In this document: piece after piece, positions 46,441 to 59,400 of the stretch
How positions within the stretch are numbered: the first letter of the stretch is position 1
How the letters are laid out: the number at the start of each line of letters is the position of its first letter
Assembly: GCA_025617375.2 (NCBI GenBank)
Contig: JAMYGW020000004.1
Span: 1,550,001 to 1,614,000, forward strand
Reading direction: 5' to 3'
Source: Acarospora socialis
Taxonomy: Eukaryota; Ascomycota; Lecanoromycetes; Acarosporales; Acarosporaceae
DNA: 64,000 bases
The notes under the pieces: generated by a model
Database searches by the model: none
Told to the model about the DNA's origin: nothing
What the model saw: the letters and a program-made list of their open reading frames with translations, nothing else
Made by a program: the position numbers and the translations under genes

Positions 46441-47825
46441 AGTTCAGTGAACTTTTCTTTTTAACATATCATTTTAATACTTTATGTGTTTTTCAGCTGT
46501 CTAGAAGATCAGAAAAGCAAAAGTTGTTAATGTTAATTTTAATGAATTGAAAATGAAAAAATTAAAAGTCAATAAACTCAGTTTGCTTACTAGTGTCTAC
46601 AATTTCTTTAGATTTCAAGATAAACTTATTACTTTGCTGTGATAAAAGCATACTATGTAATATTTGAATTTGATCTCAAAGTTATTTCTTATTTGCAAAC
46701 TACAAACTTAACTACATCACATATTTTAATTTAATGTGTAAACTCTGATGAAGTAACATTATAAGATGAGAGTTGCTTGTAAAATCACTCAATTAAGATC
46801 ATATTCTTGACTTAAATCATAATACACTTAATATAAATAGCACAAAGATTGATATCTAGTAGTTATTAAAATTTTGTATTGAAGAAGTTTCAAATAATCA
46901 CATTATATTTTTCAAATATACTATCAAGAATTTCTTCACAGTCTTCTGCAACACTTATAAGACACTTATTTGTTAGTAAATATCTGAAATCTGTAACTGC
47001 TCATTGAAGAGACAAATTTGTTGAGTAACTCTTGAAAAAAAAAGTTTTGATATTAATAAATTGACAGTCTTCTAATATTGTCAAATTTCTTTCAGAGTGA
47101 TTATTAATTAAGAATATGTTAAATAAAACTGTTAGAATTAAAGAAGATCTCATGAAAATAATATATACTGTTCAGCTTAACATGTCTTTTGATGATTATC
47201 TTTGCTGACTGTTGTGCTGATTGTTGAGTTATTGTAGATTTTGATGTCTTTGATGACTACTTTTTTTTTGAAAGTGTAGCTGATAAAATATTTACTGATT
47301 GTGAATCTGATACAGATTGAATATTTGTTGTTTATAAATCTACAGTTATTTGAGTGTTCATTATATCTGATGCAGTGAATTTATACTTTGTGACTGTTTT
47401 GAGCTTAAGTGTAAAATTGAGCTTGAACTTGAGCACAGACTTGAACTTAATGAATATTTTCTTCTTTTTTCTTTTTAGCTTTTTAGACATCATCATTCTA
47501 GATGTTGACTGTTAAAACTGTACATTAAAAACAAAATATTTTGAACTTGTATCTGTTGCTTGATGTGTTGATGTGTGGTAGTGTTGTGATTTGTGATATA
47601 ATAATGTTATTGATGTAAAGTTGAGATTATATTGTTCTGTTTAACATTCACATTAATATATTGAGTGAATTTGATTGAAATAAACAAATATTGTAGTCAA
47701 ACAACAGTACATGCATGTATCTTTCATAATGATTCATCTTTCAAACAACAAACTCTTCAACAAATCAGTATCTTCTTTCAGCACAACAAAAATAATTTAA
47801 TACAAAAACTTGTGCATTAAAATAG
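46441..47825. other. AT-rich repeat DNA, no element assigned
   Basis: No recognisable ends, motifs or frames. Confidence 0.4.
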
Positions 47826-47829
47826 AGCA

Positions 47830-49362
47830 TTAAATTTAAGATGAATAAAAAGAAAGTTAAAATGACTGAAACTGCAAATAAATTAAACAAAAAATCATCA
47901 CTATTCTTTACTTCTGTTACTAAATTAAAACATAATTAATTAATTATTGATCAGATCTTGCAGCAGAAACATTCAATAAAGAAGAAATTTAAATTGAAGA
48001 ATTGACTGATATTATAACACTCTCTATATTCATAGTTTTGAACACATTTTTTTTAAATTCTTGAACATGTCACTGACTAATATACTGTATAGTCAGTTAA
48101 AGATTTTAATATTGCAGCAACAACAATTAGAATTTTGCAGAAATGCAAAGATTAATTATTTACATTAAGAATGTCAGAATAAAACATTGAGTTTAATATA
48201 AAATTAGTGTATAGAAGAAGCAAAATTATTTTTAATATTCATATATTATTGTTGCATACATCTATCAAAAAAATCTTTCTTCTAAATCTCAAGCTATTAA
48301 ACAAGCAAAAAAACATGATTGTAACATTAAGCATCATAAGATTCAGAAACTGAGAAGATTAATAAAATAATTTGAAATAAATCAAAATACACATGAAACA
48401 TTAAAAACAGATGCAGTAAAAACTTTAATGAAATCTTGTTTTCATAAAAAACAGAGTGATATGATAATCAGTTATTTAATTAAATGTTATTAACAGTCAG
48501 CAATGAAATGATTTAAAGAACAGATGAATCATACTGAAAATAAAAACAAAGTACAATAGAAACTTATCAATGCATTTTATGTTAAAGAAAACTTAAAGAT
48601 CACAGAAAAAATAAAAATAAAGTAGATACAGAAGATTGATGTGTTTAAAGAAATAAATAATTGATGATGTCTGTTAAAATTGAGTATTAGAATTAACTGA
48701 TATATATAGACTCATTTTTAAATTGATTAAGTTACAGCATAAAATCTTAATCTTTTCATTCAATGCTAAAAGCAAATTAAGTTCATGACTGAACAGCAAA
48801 ATTTTGAATTAGTTAAGAATTCTGATTCTTAAGTAAATATATAAGAATTTTGACAGCAGATTAAAAAATCAGTTAATATCAGAAATATAAAAGTAAAGTA
48901 AGTAATTTAATGATATATTTTAACAATATAAAGTACTTACTACTACACATAACTATGTTATTTCTGTCATCACTACTTCTACTATTTTTGAAGATGTTTG
49001 AACTGTAGATGTAATAATTTTTAATAATGTAAAATAAGTTACAACTGAAGATATGACAATCTTTTTGTCTGAAGATGAAAGTAAGAAGTTGTTTAACATT
49101 GAAAAGTTGAATAATTTTATAATCAATGATAAAAAAAAAGTCTCTAAGTGCTGCTAAGCTCTCTGATGATTTATTGCTAAATTTTAAGATTGAAAGTGAA
49201 AAAAAAATTAATATCAGTGATGAAAAAAATGAAACAAATGATGATTTAATGCAAATAAAATGTTCTTCATCACAAATGTATCTTAATTATTTACTGATAT
49301 TAGCAACAGAAGAACAATGTGAAATGATTTTATTGTGTAAATTTAATGTATATACATTTTGA
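47830..49362 (+). mobile_element. Unclassified gene-like remnant, copy 2
   Basis: Second copy of the family at 44,900-46,440; clearest at 48,690-48,945. It also ends in a Lys/Asp/Glu-rich open stretch (49,126-49,362). Family unknown. Confidence 0.5.
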
Positions 49363-52300
49363 CTTATTATTTACATCTTGTCATAACATGATGCTTAGTG
49401 TTGTACAATGAGTCAATAACAACAGCTTAGTGAGAAAACTATATTAATAACAATATTGCTACTGTAATTATTGAACTTTCTTTTCTTTTTAAAGTGTAAA
49501 CTTAAGCAATATATTACTTATACAATGCTGCACTTCAGTACTGAGTTTTCTTTCTACAAGATTCATCATGTATATTAATGAGAGAAATTCAAATGCATTA
49601 ATCAAAAATAAATGCAAAGATGACACAAGTTTATCATGAATTACATCATATATATTAAAAATAATTGTTAAAATTCTGCTTACAAACAAGATCATTTTCT
49701 GACTTATAATTCATTAAAGTCACTTTCTTTATCTAATCTGTTTTGAGAATTCTGTTGTATTGCTTTAAATTTTTGAAATATTATTGTTAATTTAATTAAA
49801 TTGAGCAGTTAATCTTACAGTATATTTAGCATTAATGAATATGTTTGAAAAAGAACAAATTCTCATAATGACTTAAAAAATAATTGATTTGCAGATGCTG
49901 AAACAGTAATAATAGAATTTGAGATAGTAGATTGATTAATATTTATGACTGTTGTAATGATAAAGAATTTAATATTGATTGATTAAATCTCTGATAATGA
50001 CTACATGATGATGACATTAATATTTGTATTGAACAAATCATCATTCTTTAAGTCAAAGTTTATTTTAATGTTTTTTTTTAATGTTTTATGTGTTTTCTCT
50101 TCATGAAAATTGCTCAGACATTTATTAGATGCATTATTATTGTCTGAGATGATAATGATAAATAAATACTCTTTATTCTTTAACAGTTCATCAGTTAATA
50201 ATACTTCAAAATTAAAATCATAAGCAGTATCAATCTTGCTGATTGTGTCTGAATTGACTGCATATTTATATGAGTGAAAATCATGATGCTTAATAAGCAT
50301 AATATGCTGAATTATCTCAGCATTGAGTTGATTTTGTTAGTAATGACACATATTGCAAATTATATTAAAAAAATACTCAATATTCACTTCTGCAACAGAT
50401 ATAGCAAGTATATTTTTGATAAATTGAATTATGACAAACTTAATTTTTTCTTATAATTTTCATTCATCTAGAATGTTAAGATCTTTCATAAATGCAGTTT
50501 GCAGTCATGTTGTAACTTTGAATGCAGTTATTTTCAGCATTTTCTCACTGAACTGCTATTATAGTCAAATGACAGATTCAAGACTAAGATGTGCAGTCTT
50601 GATTGTTGAAACATTTGAATGTGTAACTAATTGAATTTCAAATTATTGATAATATCTTTTGTGATATGATTTGAACTTACATTCATAATATTTTTAATAT
50701 TTCAGTTTTTATGCTGAACTCTTAATATTAAAGTGCTGTTAGTAACTGAACATTAAATTCAAGCATTAAAAAGAAGCTACACATCTGATAAATACTGAGT
50801 TTAATGTTTGAATTTAAAACACTATTAAGATTGTATAATGTGTTTTATTTATCAGTAGTCTTGTTATAATACTGAGAAAGCTTGTTTGTAACATCTTTAA
50901 TTGTATCATTTAATTGAGATGTAAATGACAATTCACAGATACTCACTTTTATTCATTGATCTTTAAGATGATCAAACAAATCATTGTAGACATATCATAT
51001 TTTGTTAATGATCAGTTCAGCAGTAAAATCAAGTATATTAATTAAAGTTTTAAATGACTTCAGAAGCTTAACAATGTATTTAATTTGTTTTCATTTTTTA
51101 TAAAAGATCTTCAGCATACTCATTAATTTGTTTTGAACAAAAATTTATTTTTTAAACTCATTTTTGTATTTAAGTGCTCACATTAACATATCATGAGTTG
51201 AGTTTCAGTGTGTTTTGACATCTTGAATTATCTCAACAACTTTGATAAAAGTCACATTTTGTAATTACTTGAACTACTTGAGTCTCTGAGAAATGCAATT
51301 GATGATAATAGTAAGTGTTTGAATCTGTAATAATTTTATTCAGTATGTTAAATATTTTTGTTAAAATAGAACATATCTTTTTCAATGTGTTATTAAACAA
51401 GATAGAATTTACTGATATAATAATGAGAATTGTAGAGTTAAAAATTTCAGTAATTTCTTCATTGAATATCTCTGTTTTGAGTTTCTTAAGCAGCTTGTTC
51501 ATTGTTAATTAAATAATGTATATTATACAATTCACTGTGTTTTTTTGATAGTCTCAATTCATGTTTTATCATTTCAGTAATTTACTAAGATGTTTATGAA
51601 AAATTTAATTATTGTATGCATTGTTTGCTATAATGACAGAAAGTTTTGTCTTTAACTTTCATGATTTAAAAACATCAATCACATAATTAATTAAGTTTTC
51701 ATCAGTATGCACTTCTTTTAGTCTCTTGAAGTTAAGAAGAACTTTATGATAATTTCAGTTTTCATTGATAAAATAATCAGTAATTTTTATAAAAACAAAA
51801 TTATTTGAACTGATTCAACAATTCAGAACTATGAAAACTTTAATTTGAGATTTAAGTTTTTCAAAAGTGAATACACACACTTTTTCATATTGTTTCTTCA
51901 AAAGATTTTCAATCTTTGTGCAGTCAGAAATTTTTGTATCTGAATAAAGCATCTCAATAAGTCTTTTAAAGTGAAAATGTTTTACTGATCAAAAAAATCA
52001 GTTGAGTACAAAAATGATTGTAAGCAGTTACTGCTTGAATACTTCAACTATAAATAATGATATCTTTGTAGAGATTGTAACAGAACTTTAGTGATATGAG
52101 TGTTAGAAATTAGCATTAAAAAAATGAAGTAATTGACTGATCTGTTTATCAAATGCTAAAATTAAATTATTTTGCTGTTTATCTTGCAGCTGCTGCACAC
52201 TTTAATATGTTTTATGATTCAGATGTCTTTTCATCAAACTAATTTCTTCATTTATTATAATGAAATATATCATCAGAATTTCACATCTTTTGTAGAACAT

Positions 52301-52835
52301 CTTGAGTTTTTCATTAATGACAGACACAATTAGTTCAAAGATGAATTATATTTTAAAAATTTATACAGTGTTATTTTACAAAAGTAATTTCTTTTGATTG
52401 ATTTCAGATAGATGCTTGATAGCTTAGTGTGTTGTTTTTCATTAATTTTAAAATTTTTCACTGATATCTGAATCATAATGTAAGAATTTTGCTTTTGAAG
52501 ATTGAATTAAACATATAAATGAAGTTGCTGTGTGAGAAAAACAAGTAATACTGTTGTGCATGAAATTTCAGCTTTTACTAAGCTTACTGAGTTACTAACT
52601 TAATTCAATCTCTTCTTCATATGATATAGAGCTCTGTGAAATCATAATTTCTTAAAATGTAAATATAAATATTACAGAATAATTATTCAACTAAATTATC
52701 ATATAATCTGATCAGAGTGATAGCATTTTAATAATTATTTTTAACACTACAAACACTAAATCAATCAAGCTAATTACAGTATTACTGATCAATAAAATGT
52801 AATATTTCATTGAGCTGACTCTTTAAGTTAATTAT
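49363..52835. other. AT-rich repeat DNA, mostly unassigned
   Basis: Several minus-strand open stretches (50,001-50,300 and 51,233-51,502) are polar but match nothing I recognise. They may be parts of the same unclassified family in opposite orientation. Confidence 0.35.
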
Positions 52836-52839
52836 TAAT

Positions 52840-54870
52840 TCTCTTTTACATAATCATCAATGTCAACTTCTTTTGTTTTCTCATTTTCATGCTTTCTTCA
52901 ACTAATTTTAATCTCATCTTTTTGTTTGCTTTTTCATTCACATCATTGTTAATGACTTCATCTTCATTGAGATTATCTTTCTGATATTTATCTTCACTGC
53001 TGAAACTTAAAATCAAAAAGTACAATATTTCAATCTCTGAAGTATCTGTCAAAGAATTAACAAGAAAATTGTTTACTGAGATTGTTCTGTTAGACTATTC
53101 ATCATTATTTAGTTTTATATGAATTTGTAATTTTACAATGACATTTTTTTTCTCTTTGTTCACTTGTTTTATGATAGATGACAAAACATAATTATAAACA
53201 TATCAGTTTTGTTGACACTGAGATCTGATGCATTAAAAAAATATATTAAAACAATATGATATGTGTCTGATTCTTACTCATGCTCTTTACACTCAATATG
53301 TTTTGAGTTTTCAATCTGCAATTGAAATCTTTTCATTGTCTTCTTTAAATTCTTATCTTCAACTGTTTTCAAGAATTTTTCTTTATACAAATTGATTATG
53401 TGTTCTTGATGCTTGATAATCACTGTGAAATTATTAACTTATATCTTTTCAAACTTGCTTATAATGTCTTCAGATTTAATTTGCAACAATATATTAATTT
53501 AGATGAAGTAAGAATCAGTATTGAAACAATTTTGTTGAATTCTTCAATTATTCATTAAACATAAACTTTCTTAAACAGAATTACACAATTTTCTTTCTTC
53601 TGAACTTCAGTCTGTCTCTGTAATTAATGTGTTTTAATTTTAATTTAATTAATAAGAAATTTCTTTATAAGCATATCAAAATATGAGTGTTAAAATCAAC
53701 TGTTAAAATTCAGAAATCATTTACTAAAAATGTTGAGATTATAATGTTCAGTTTTCAATGTATTGACAGTGTCATCTTTCAGAATTTTTTGCTGAGTCTT
53801 TGTTGCTGATTTTCAGTCATTGAATGCACATAATTTCTTTAAAACAATATGTTTTACATTTCAATCTGCTGTGTCTGCTCATTCAATTTGTCTTATTGTG
53901 AAATCATTGAATAATGCTTATTGTCACTTTTTAATCTGAATTGTTGCAGAATTTGTACTATACTCAAATGATGTTTTACTTAAAGTAAAATTTAAATTCA
54001 TCAATGAATGATCTCTTGTCTCAATAATACAACAATTTTACAGTCATTCTTCAATTAATGAGAAGTCTTCAACTTCAGAAAATAATGATGATGTAAAGTT
54101 TCTTTTAACTTGTTGCTTCTTTTTCTTTGCTGAGAATTTGAAACTAATATACTTTCATTTTGTCTGCTTAAATTGATGAGTCTTTGATAATGAGTTATGA
54201 GAACTTTATATTTTGTTCATTAATATAATAATTAAACTAACATTAAATTATTGCATTAAAACACATCTTTGCATCAATTTCTCTCATATTGTTGTTGTTC
54301 ATATCACTTTTATAAGAAGATGACTCAGTTTTATAACTATCAGTATGTCAACATCAATTCAGTTTTAAAATGATGTATTAAAACACATATTTGCATTGCT
54401 GCTCTTTTCAGCATTATTATTTTCATCATTGTTATTCTCAATAGTATTCTTCTCAACATTATTTCTCTCATTATCATCTTTCTCAGAATCATTCTTAACA
54501 ACATCATCAATGATAACAACACTTTTCATATTCAATCTCATCACAGTGTTCTTGAAAGATAACTCAAGCTGTAACAATAATCAGTATATCATCATTTAAG
54601 TGTTAAAACAAAACATTAAAACATACAATTACATTGCTTTCTGAGTTATCTGCTTCATCAATGAAATTATTGTGTTTTAATTGATCAGACATGAAGATCT
54701 TAAAGTGCAGTTGTGTATTAAGTATCTTGATTTTTGTCAGCACTAAGATCATTGTTAAAATTAATCATTAAACTATACACTGCTTGCATGTCTGAATTTA
54801 TGATGTCATCACTATTGATTTGAACTGATATAAATTGCAGAAGTGAAAAAATGATATGTAAACAAAGTTG
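52840..54870 (-). mobile_element. Unclassified remnant with several intron-like interruptions
   Basis: Minus-strand open stretches at 52,846-53,052 and 54,365-54,577 are acidic and Asn/Lys-rich. They are separated by segments with GTATGT or GTAAGA starts, TTTTAAT in the middle and CAG ends, repeated near 53,230-53,290, 54,240-54,300, 54,365-54,400 and 54,570-54,640. It includes the relative of 8,150-8,430. Multiple short introns are unusual for common transposons, so a decayed host-type gene family is possible. Confidence 0.45.
53775..54045 (-). repeat. Mutated relative of the segment at 8,150-8,430
   Basis: Aligns with the unmutated segment, for example TTTGTACTATACTCAAATGA here against TTTGTACTATACTCGGATGG there. 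In about 180 bp all 12 CpG sites and all CpC/GpG sites of the other copy are changed, against about a fifth of CpA/TpG sites. Confidence 0.8.
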
Positions 54871-55970
54871 AGAGAGAAGAAATGAGAGATGAGATGAATA
54901 AACTGTTGTTATTGTTTAATATTCACTGATCACATCTCAGATATAAACAGAACAGCATAATAAAATAATTACAATTATACAATTACAATCACAATCAAAA
55001 CAGACAGCATCATACAACATTGTTATTAAGACTATATCTATGATCAATTTTACAAGATTTTCATTGTACTCATCATAAAGTAAGTGAGCAATCATTCTTT
55101 TTAATGCTCAGTTCTAACAATTATATAATTTTGTGAGATGACATAAACAAAAGTTACATTCAAATCTATCAAGATACTGAAGAAATCTTCTATTATCTCA
55201 GTTCAGAAGAAGTTGAAGTATATTTAATATATTAAATCACTTATCAAATACAACAATGATGTTGAAGCATACAATCAACACAAAAAACAGATCAAAACAA
55301 AGAAAAAGAAGTTTCAAAAGTTTAAATTAATTAAATTAACTTTTGTTGTGAAGTCAGAAGATATGTCATAATTTATTTTTAATTTAATACTCAAATTTAA
55401 TACTCAAGATTTAAAGTGCATCATGCAAGAGATAAAACACTATTAAAAGTTCACAGCATCATTAATTTCAGCACATTCTTTTCAAAAACTCATCAAGAAA
55501 ATTGAGCAAAATTATGAGCAGAACTATAAATAATAACAAAATACAGTTAATACATTGTAAAAGATTACAGAGACATATATTGTTACATTTTTTGAGAGTA
55601 TGCAATCAAGATATTATACATCAAATCTCAACTGACATCAAGTTCAGATATCAATCTGATCTGTATTTATATTAATTGTGTCATGATACAGATGAAGAAT
55701 ATGAAATTAATTAAAACATATATGATTAAGTAAAGTTTATATGTTAAGCAATACTTAGTTTTACAACAGTAATGCTATCAGTAGATTATCTGTAGCTAGA
55801 TAATGAAGATTATGTGTACTCTTTGTTTAAGACTTTTTTCTAACATATCTTTTTAACACATTTTTCTAACACATCACTCAAACAATTATGATTCTATGCA
55901 CAACTATAACTAAGTAATATAGAGTCTTAATAATTAATCTTTTAACAAATATAGAACTAGTGCAGAATTA
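54871..55970. other. AT-rich repeat DNA, no element assigned
   Basis: A Lys/Gln-rich plus-strand flavour near 55,250-55,400 hints at former coding sequence. No assignment. Confidence 0.35.
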
Positions 55971-55974
55971 TCAA

Positions 55975-56100
55975 GAAAAATTTAACTTAACTCTGATCTG
56001 ATTTGCAGATCAGATCAGATTAGAATTTTGAGTTTAACTTAACTTATAAATTAAATCAAATCAAAGATTTTTGATCTGATCTGACTCAATGATTACTTTA
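55975..56100. repeat. Palindromic AT-rich repeat
   Basis: Centre at about 56,010 with CTGATCTGATTTGCAGATCA and a second inverted pair of AACTTAACT words. Similar to 43,985-44,125; probably a MITE fragment. Confidence 0.45.
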
Positions 56101-56180
56101 GTTTTCACTCAGAAAAACTGCAATCAAAGATTTATTCTCATGAAGAAATGACTGATAAATAAAGATCTATGATTCATTTT

Positions 56181-56372
56181 TAGTGTGGCTGCAAAGATCA
56201 GTATTTTTGACTTGTTTGACTTGAAACTAAATCATTTTGAAACAATAAATTACACACTTTGGTAATTTATGTTTAGAGCAACCAGAAAATGATAAATTAC
56301 ATAGATTATATGTAATTTATTTTTTTATTACAGAAGATGCACAGATTAATACTGACTTAAGTGATCACTCTA
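56181..56372. mobile_element. hAT-like MITE, copy 2 (192 bp)
   Basis: Terminal repeats TAGTGTGGCTGC and (other strand) TAGAGTGATCAC. Flanked by TTCATTTT and TTCATTAT, an 8-bp duplication with one mismatch. Same length and body as 32,111-32,302. It lies 112 bp upstream of the Copia element. Confidence 0.8.
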
Positions 56373-56484
56373 TTCATTATCAAGATCTTTACAGTTAACA
56401 TATTTGTCAGCAACTTCTTCTTTTCTTTAAATAATCTTAACTTTAAAAGTTAGAAAACTGATGTCAAAACTTTGTACTAACTTA

Positions 56485-59400
56485 TGTCAGAAATTCAGAT
56501 CTTATTTGATAGAAATTTTCATAAAGTTTTAGATTATATTCTTCAGTAATCTATTTGAACTTAGTGGTGCACATAACATATCATGTAAATTAATTCTAGA
56601 TACTCTAGATAATAATAACAACTAATACTACTTACATGTTTTAATCATCAAAACTGACAGATTATGAGTTCAACTTATGTGTAAAGTACTCAAACAGTGA
56701 AAAAAAATCTTGTTGTCATCAACATACAGAATTGCTGTCAATATTTTAAGAGAAAGTGTGAACTCAACATAAAGATGAGTACTTAGCTGTTTAAAGTGAT
56801 ATGAATATTCATGCAATATTTACACAGATAAGAATTGAAATAATAATCTCATGAACACAGAAATCACATTTAAAATCAAAAGATTTGTCTGAAAACACAA
56901 CAGTTTTCAACTTTAATGATATTGTCATACAACTTAAACACAATATCATCTTCAGATCTTTTCTTTTTACAAATTGTGAAGTTGAAAGACTTGACAAACT
57001 ATTCAGTCTAAAAGACATTGATCAAATACATCTTGATTAGCTTTGAACTGTGAAATATAGTCAATGAAATGAAAACAAAGCTGAAATTAATGATAATAAC
57101 ATCAGTTTTAACAGCAACAACCTCAGACACTATAATGTCTGTGATGATATAAACTGTAATTTTCAATTCAATTTATATTGACTGAGTCAATAAAAACAAC
57201 AAGATCATCATCATCATCATTCTCAATATTATCTTTGAAGTGACAAACATCATAAATGACATAAGAACTGCAAAAGAAATGTGAAAGTTTCTATATTTGA
57301 TTTATACTTCTCATGAATTTAATCTTCAGTATATTCTCTTTATTGATTTCTATGATCTCTGTCTAAATCAATTTGCATTAATCAATAATTATATTTTCAA
57401 ATATAAGAAGCTTCTGATCAAAATTGCAGCATTTGATTTAATTATTGATGAAATCTTGAAGATCATTCTCTTTCTCATCAATCTAGAATTCTTCTACAAT
57501 CAATGAATGATAGTAAAATGTTTTATTGTTTAAATCACACTTTCTTTGTTCAACAATCTAATTGCAAAGCTTATCAACAAAGAACAGCTCAAAGAAGAAA
57601 ATAAGAATTTAACTTTAATGAAAAAGTTTAAAGAAAAAAATAAAAATAAAAACAAGAAGAAAAATAAAAGATTAAAGAATAAGAAGAAGAATGCTGAAAA
57701 GAACAAAGAAAAAAACAAAAAGTACATACACTATAATAAGAAAGTTCATGCAGAACAGAACTGCTGACATAAATACTTTGATAAGATATGAATAAAATTA
57801 AAAAAAAAACAGAAAGTCAATAAGAAGAAAGACTTAAACAAAGAATGTAGTTTCAACAAAGACTTGCTTGTTCTAACAACAATCATCATCTTTTTTGTCA
57901 TCAATGAATTGTTATGATTAGCTGATTTCACAGTTACACAGCATATATGCTGTGATCATTTCACATTTAAAACAATTGAAATACTTCAAAACAGATTTAC
58001 TATACAAAAAGTAACTAAATTAATGAATATTCAGAACATCAAAATCATCAAATTACATCTGAAATGTGAAGATAGTAGTAAACATTGATAAATCATCTTA
58101 ATAAATATTTATTTCATGTCAGACATTGATCTCAATCTCTTCTCTATAGAAATGACTGAATAGAAAAATATAATAATCAAAATTCAAAATGAAATACTAC
58201 ATCTAAAGAACAAAACAGAAGAAACAGTTAAATATACATTTTACTTAAAGAAGTTGTATTATCTACAGACTTTAACAGCTAAGTATATTTCTTTTAAACA
58301 AGAGACATTATTAGTTATTGATAACAATAAGATATTACAAATCACATAACATTGTTACTTTGAACATCTAAAAGACTCAAATCTCAAGTGTATGTTTAAG
58401 AACTCAGACATCAACAATATTAATTTACATAAGTTTGTAAATAAATTATCTCATTTATGCAATATCTGTTTGATAACAAATCAGAAATGATAGCTGTTCA
58501 AACTTTTTCAATGATGAGTTACTGAAGTGATTACACTTGTTTATATTGATGTTGTTAATCTCATTACATCAAAAGCATTTGATAAATCAGTGTAATATAT
58601 AGTCTTTATAAATAACTATTCTCACTGATAATACATTTACAACATAAAGATCAAAGATCAGATCAAAGATAAAATTGTATGCTTTGTTAATATGATTTAT
58701 ACATAAATTCATAAAACTGTTAAATGCATATGAATTGACAATGATAAGAAGTTTGAGAATCAAGCTCTTATTGACTGACTATGAAACAACAGTATAAATT
58801 ATGAAACTATCATTTCTTATAAATCAAAACAAAACAGTGTCACTGAGCAAAGCAATGATTTACTGACTAAAAAGACTAAAATCATGATAATTAACAGTAA
58901 AATATTACACAACTTGTGATCAGAGACAGTCAAGACTGTCTTTTATTTACTGAATTAACTATCAATTTCAGCAACAAAGAATGATAAAGTTTCACTTTAG
59001 CTACTCTACAAATCACTTAATGATAATGATATAATTAACTCAATCAATCTTAAACATGTACAATTCTTCAGATGCATCACATATGTGTATATTTTTAAAG
59101 AAAAATGACATCAAAATGTCAAATTCAAAACACAGAGCAATAAAAACATACTGATAAATTATAAAAAATGCAATCAGTATAGAATCTGATTGTTAAAGAA
59201 AGAAAAAAAAAGTAGAGTGATTAAAGTTCAAGACATTTAATTTGATGAAGAATTCAGAATTTATAACTTGAATATGAATTTTAAATTACTCAATGCTTTT
59301 AACTCTGAATCTCATGTATCACAAACTGATGATTTTGACTCTAAAAACTCAATAAATAATGCAATGAGTACAGAGCAAAAAAACATAAGCAATAGTACTT

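Noticed and set aside
57546-57767. Lys-rich open frame as a host gene
   Set aside because: It lies inside the Copia element, between its 5' LTR and protease region, and fits its gag-like part.
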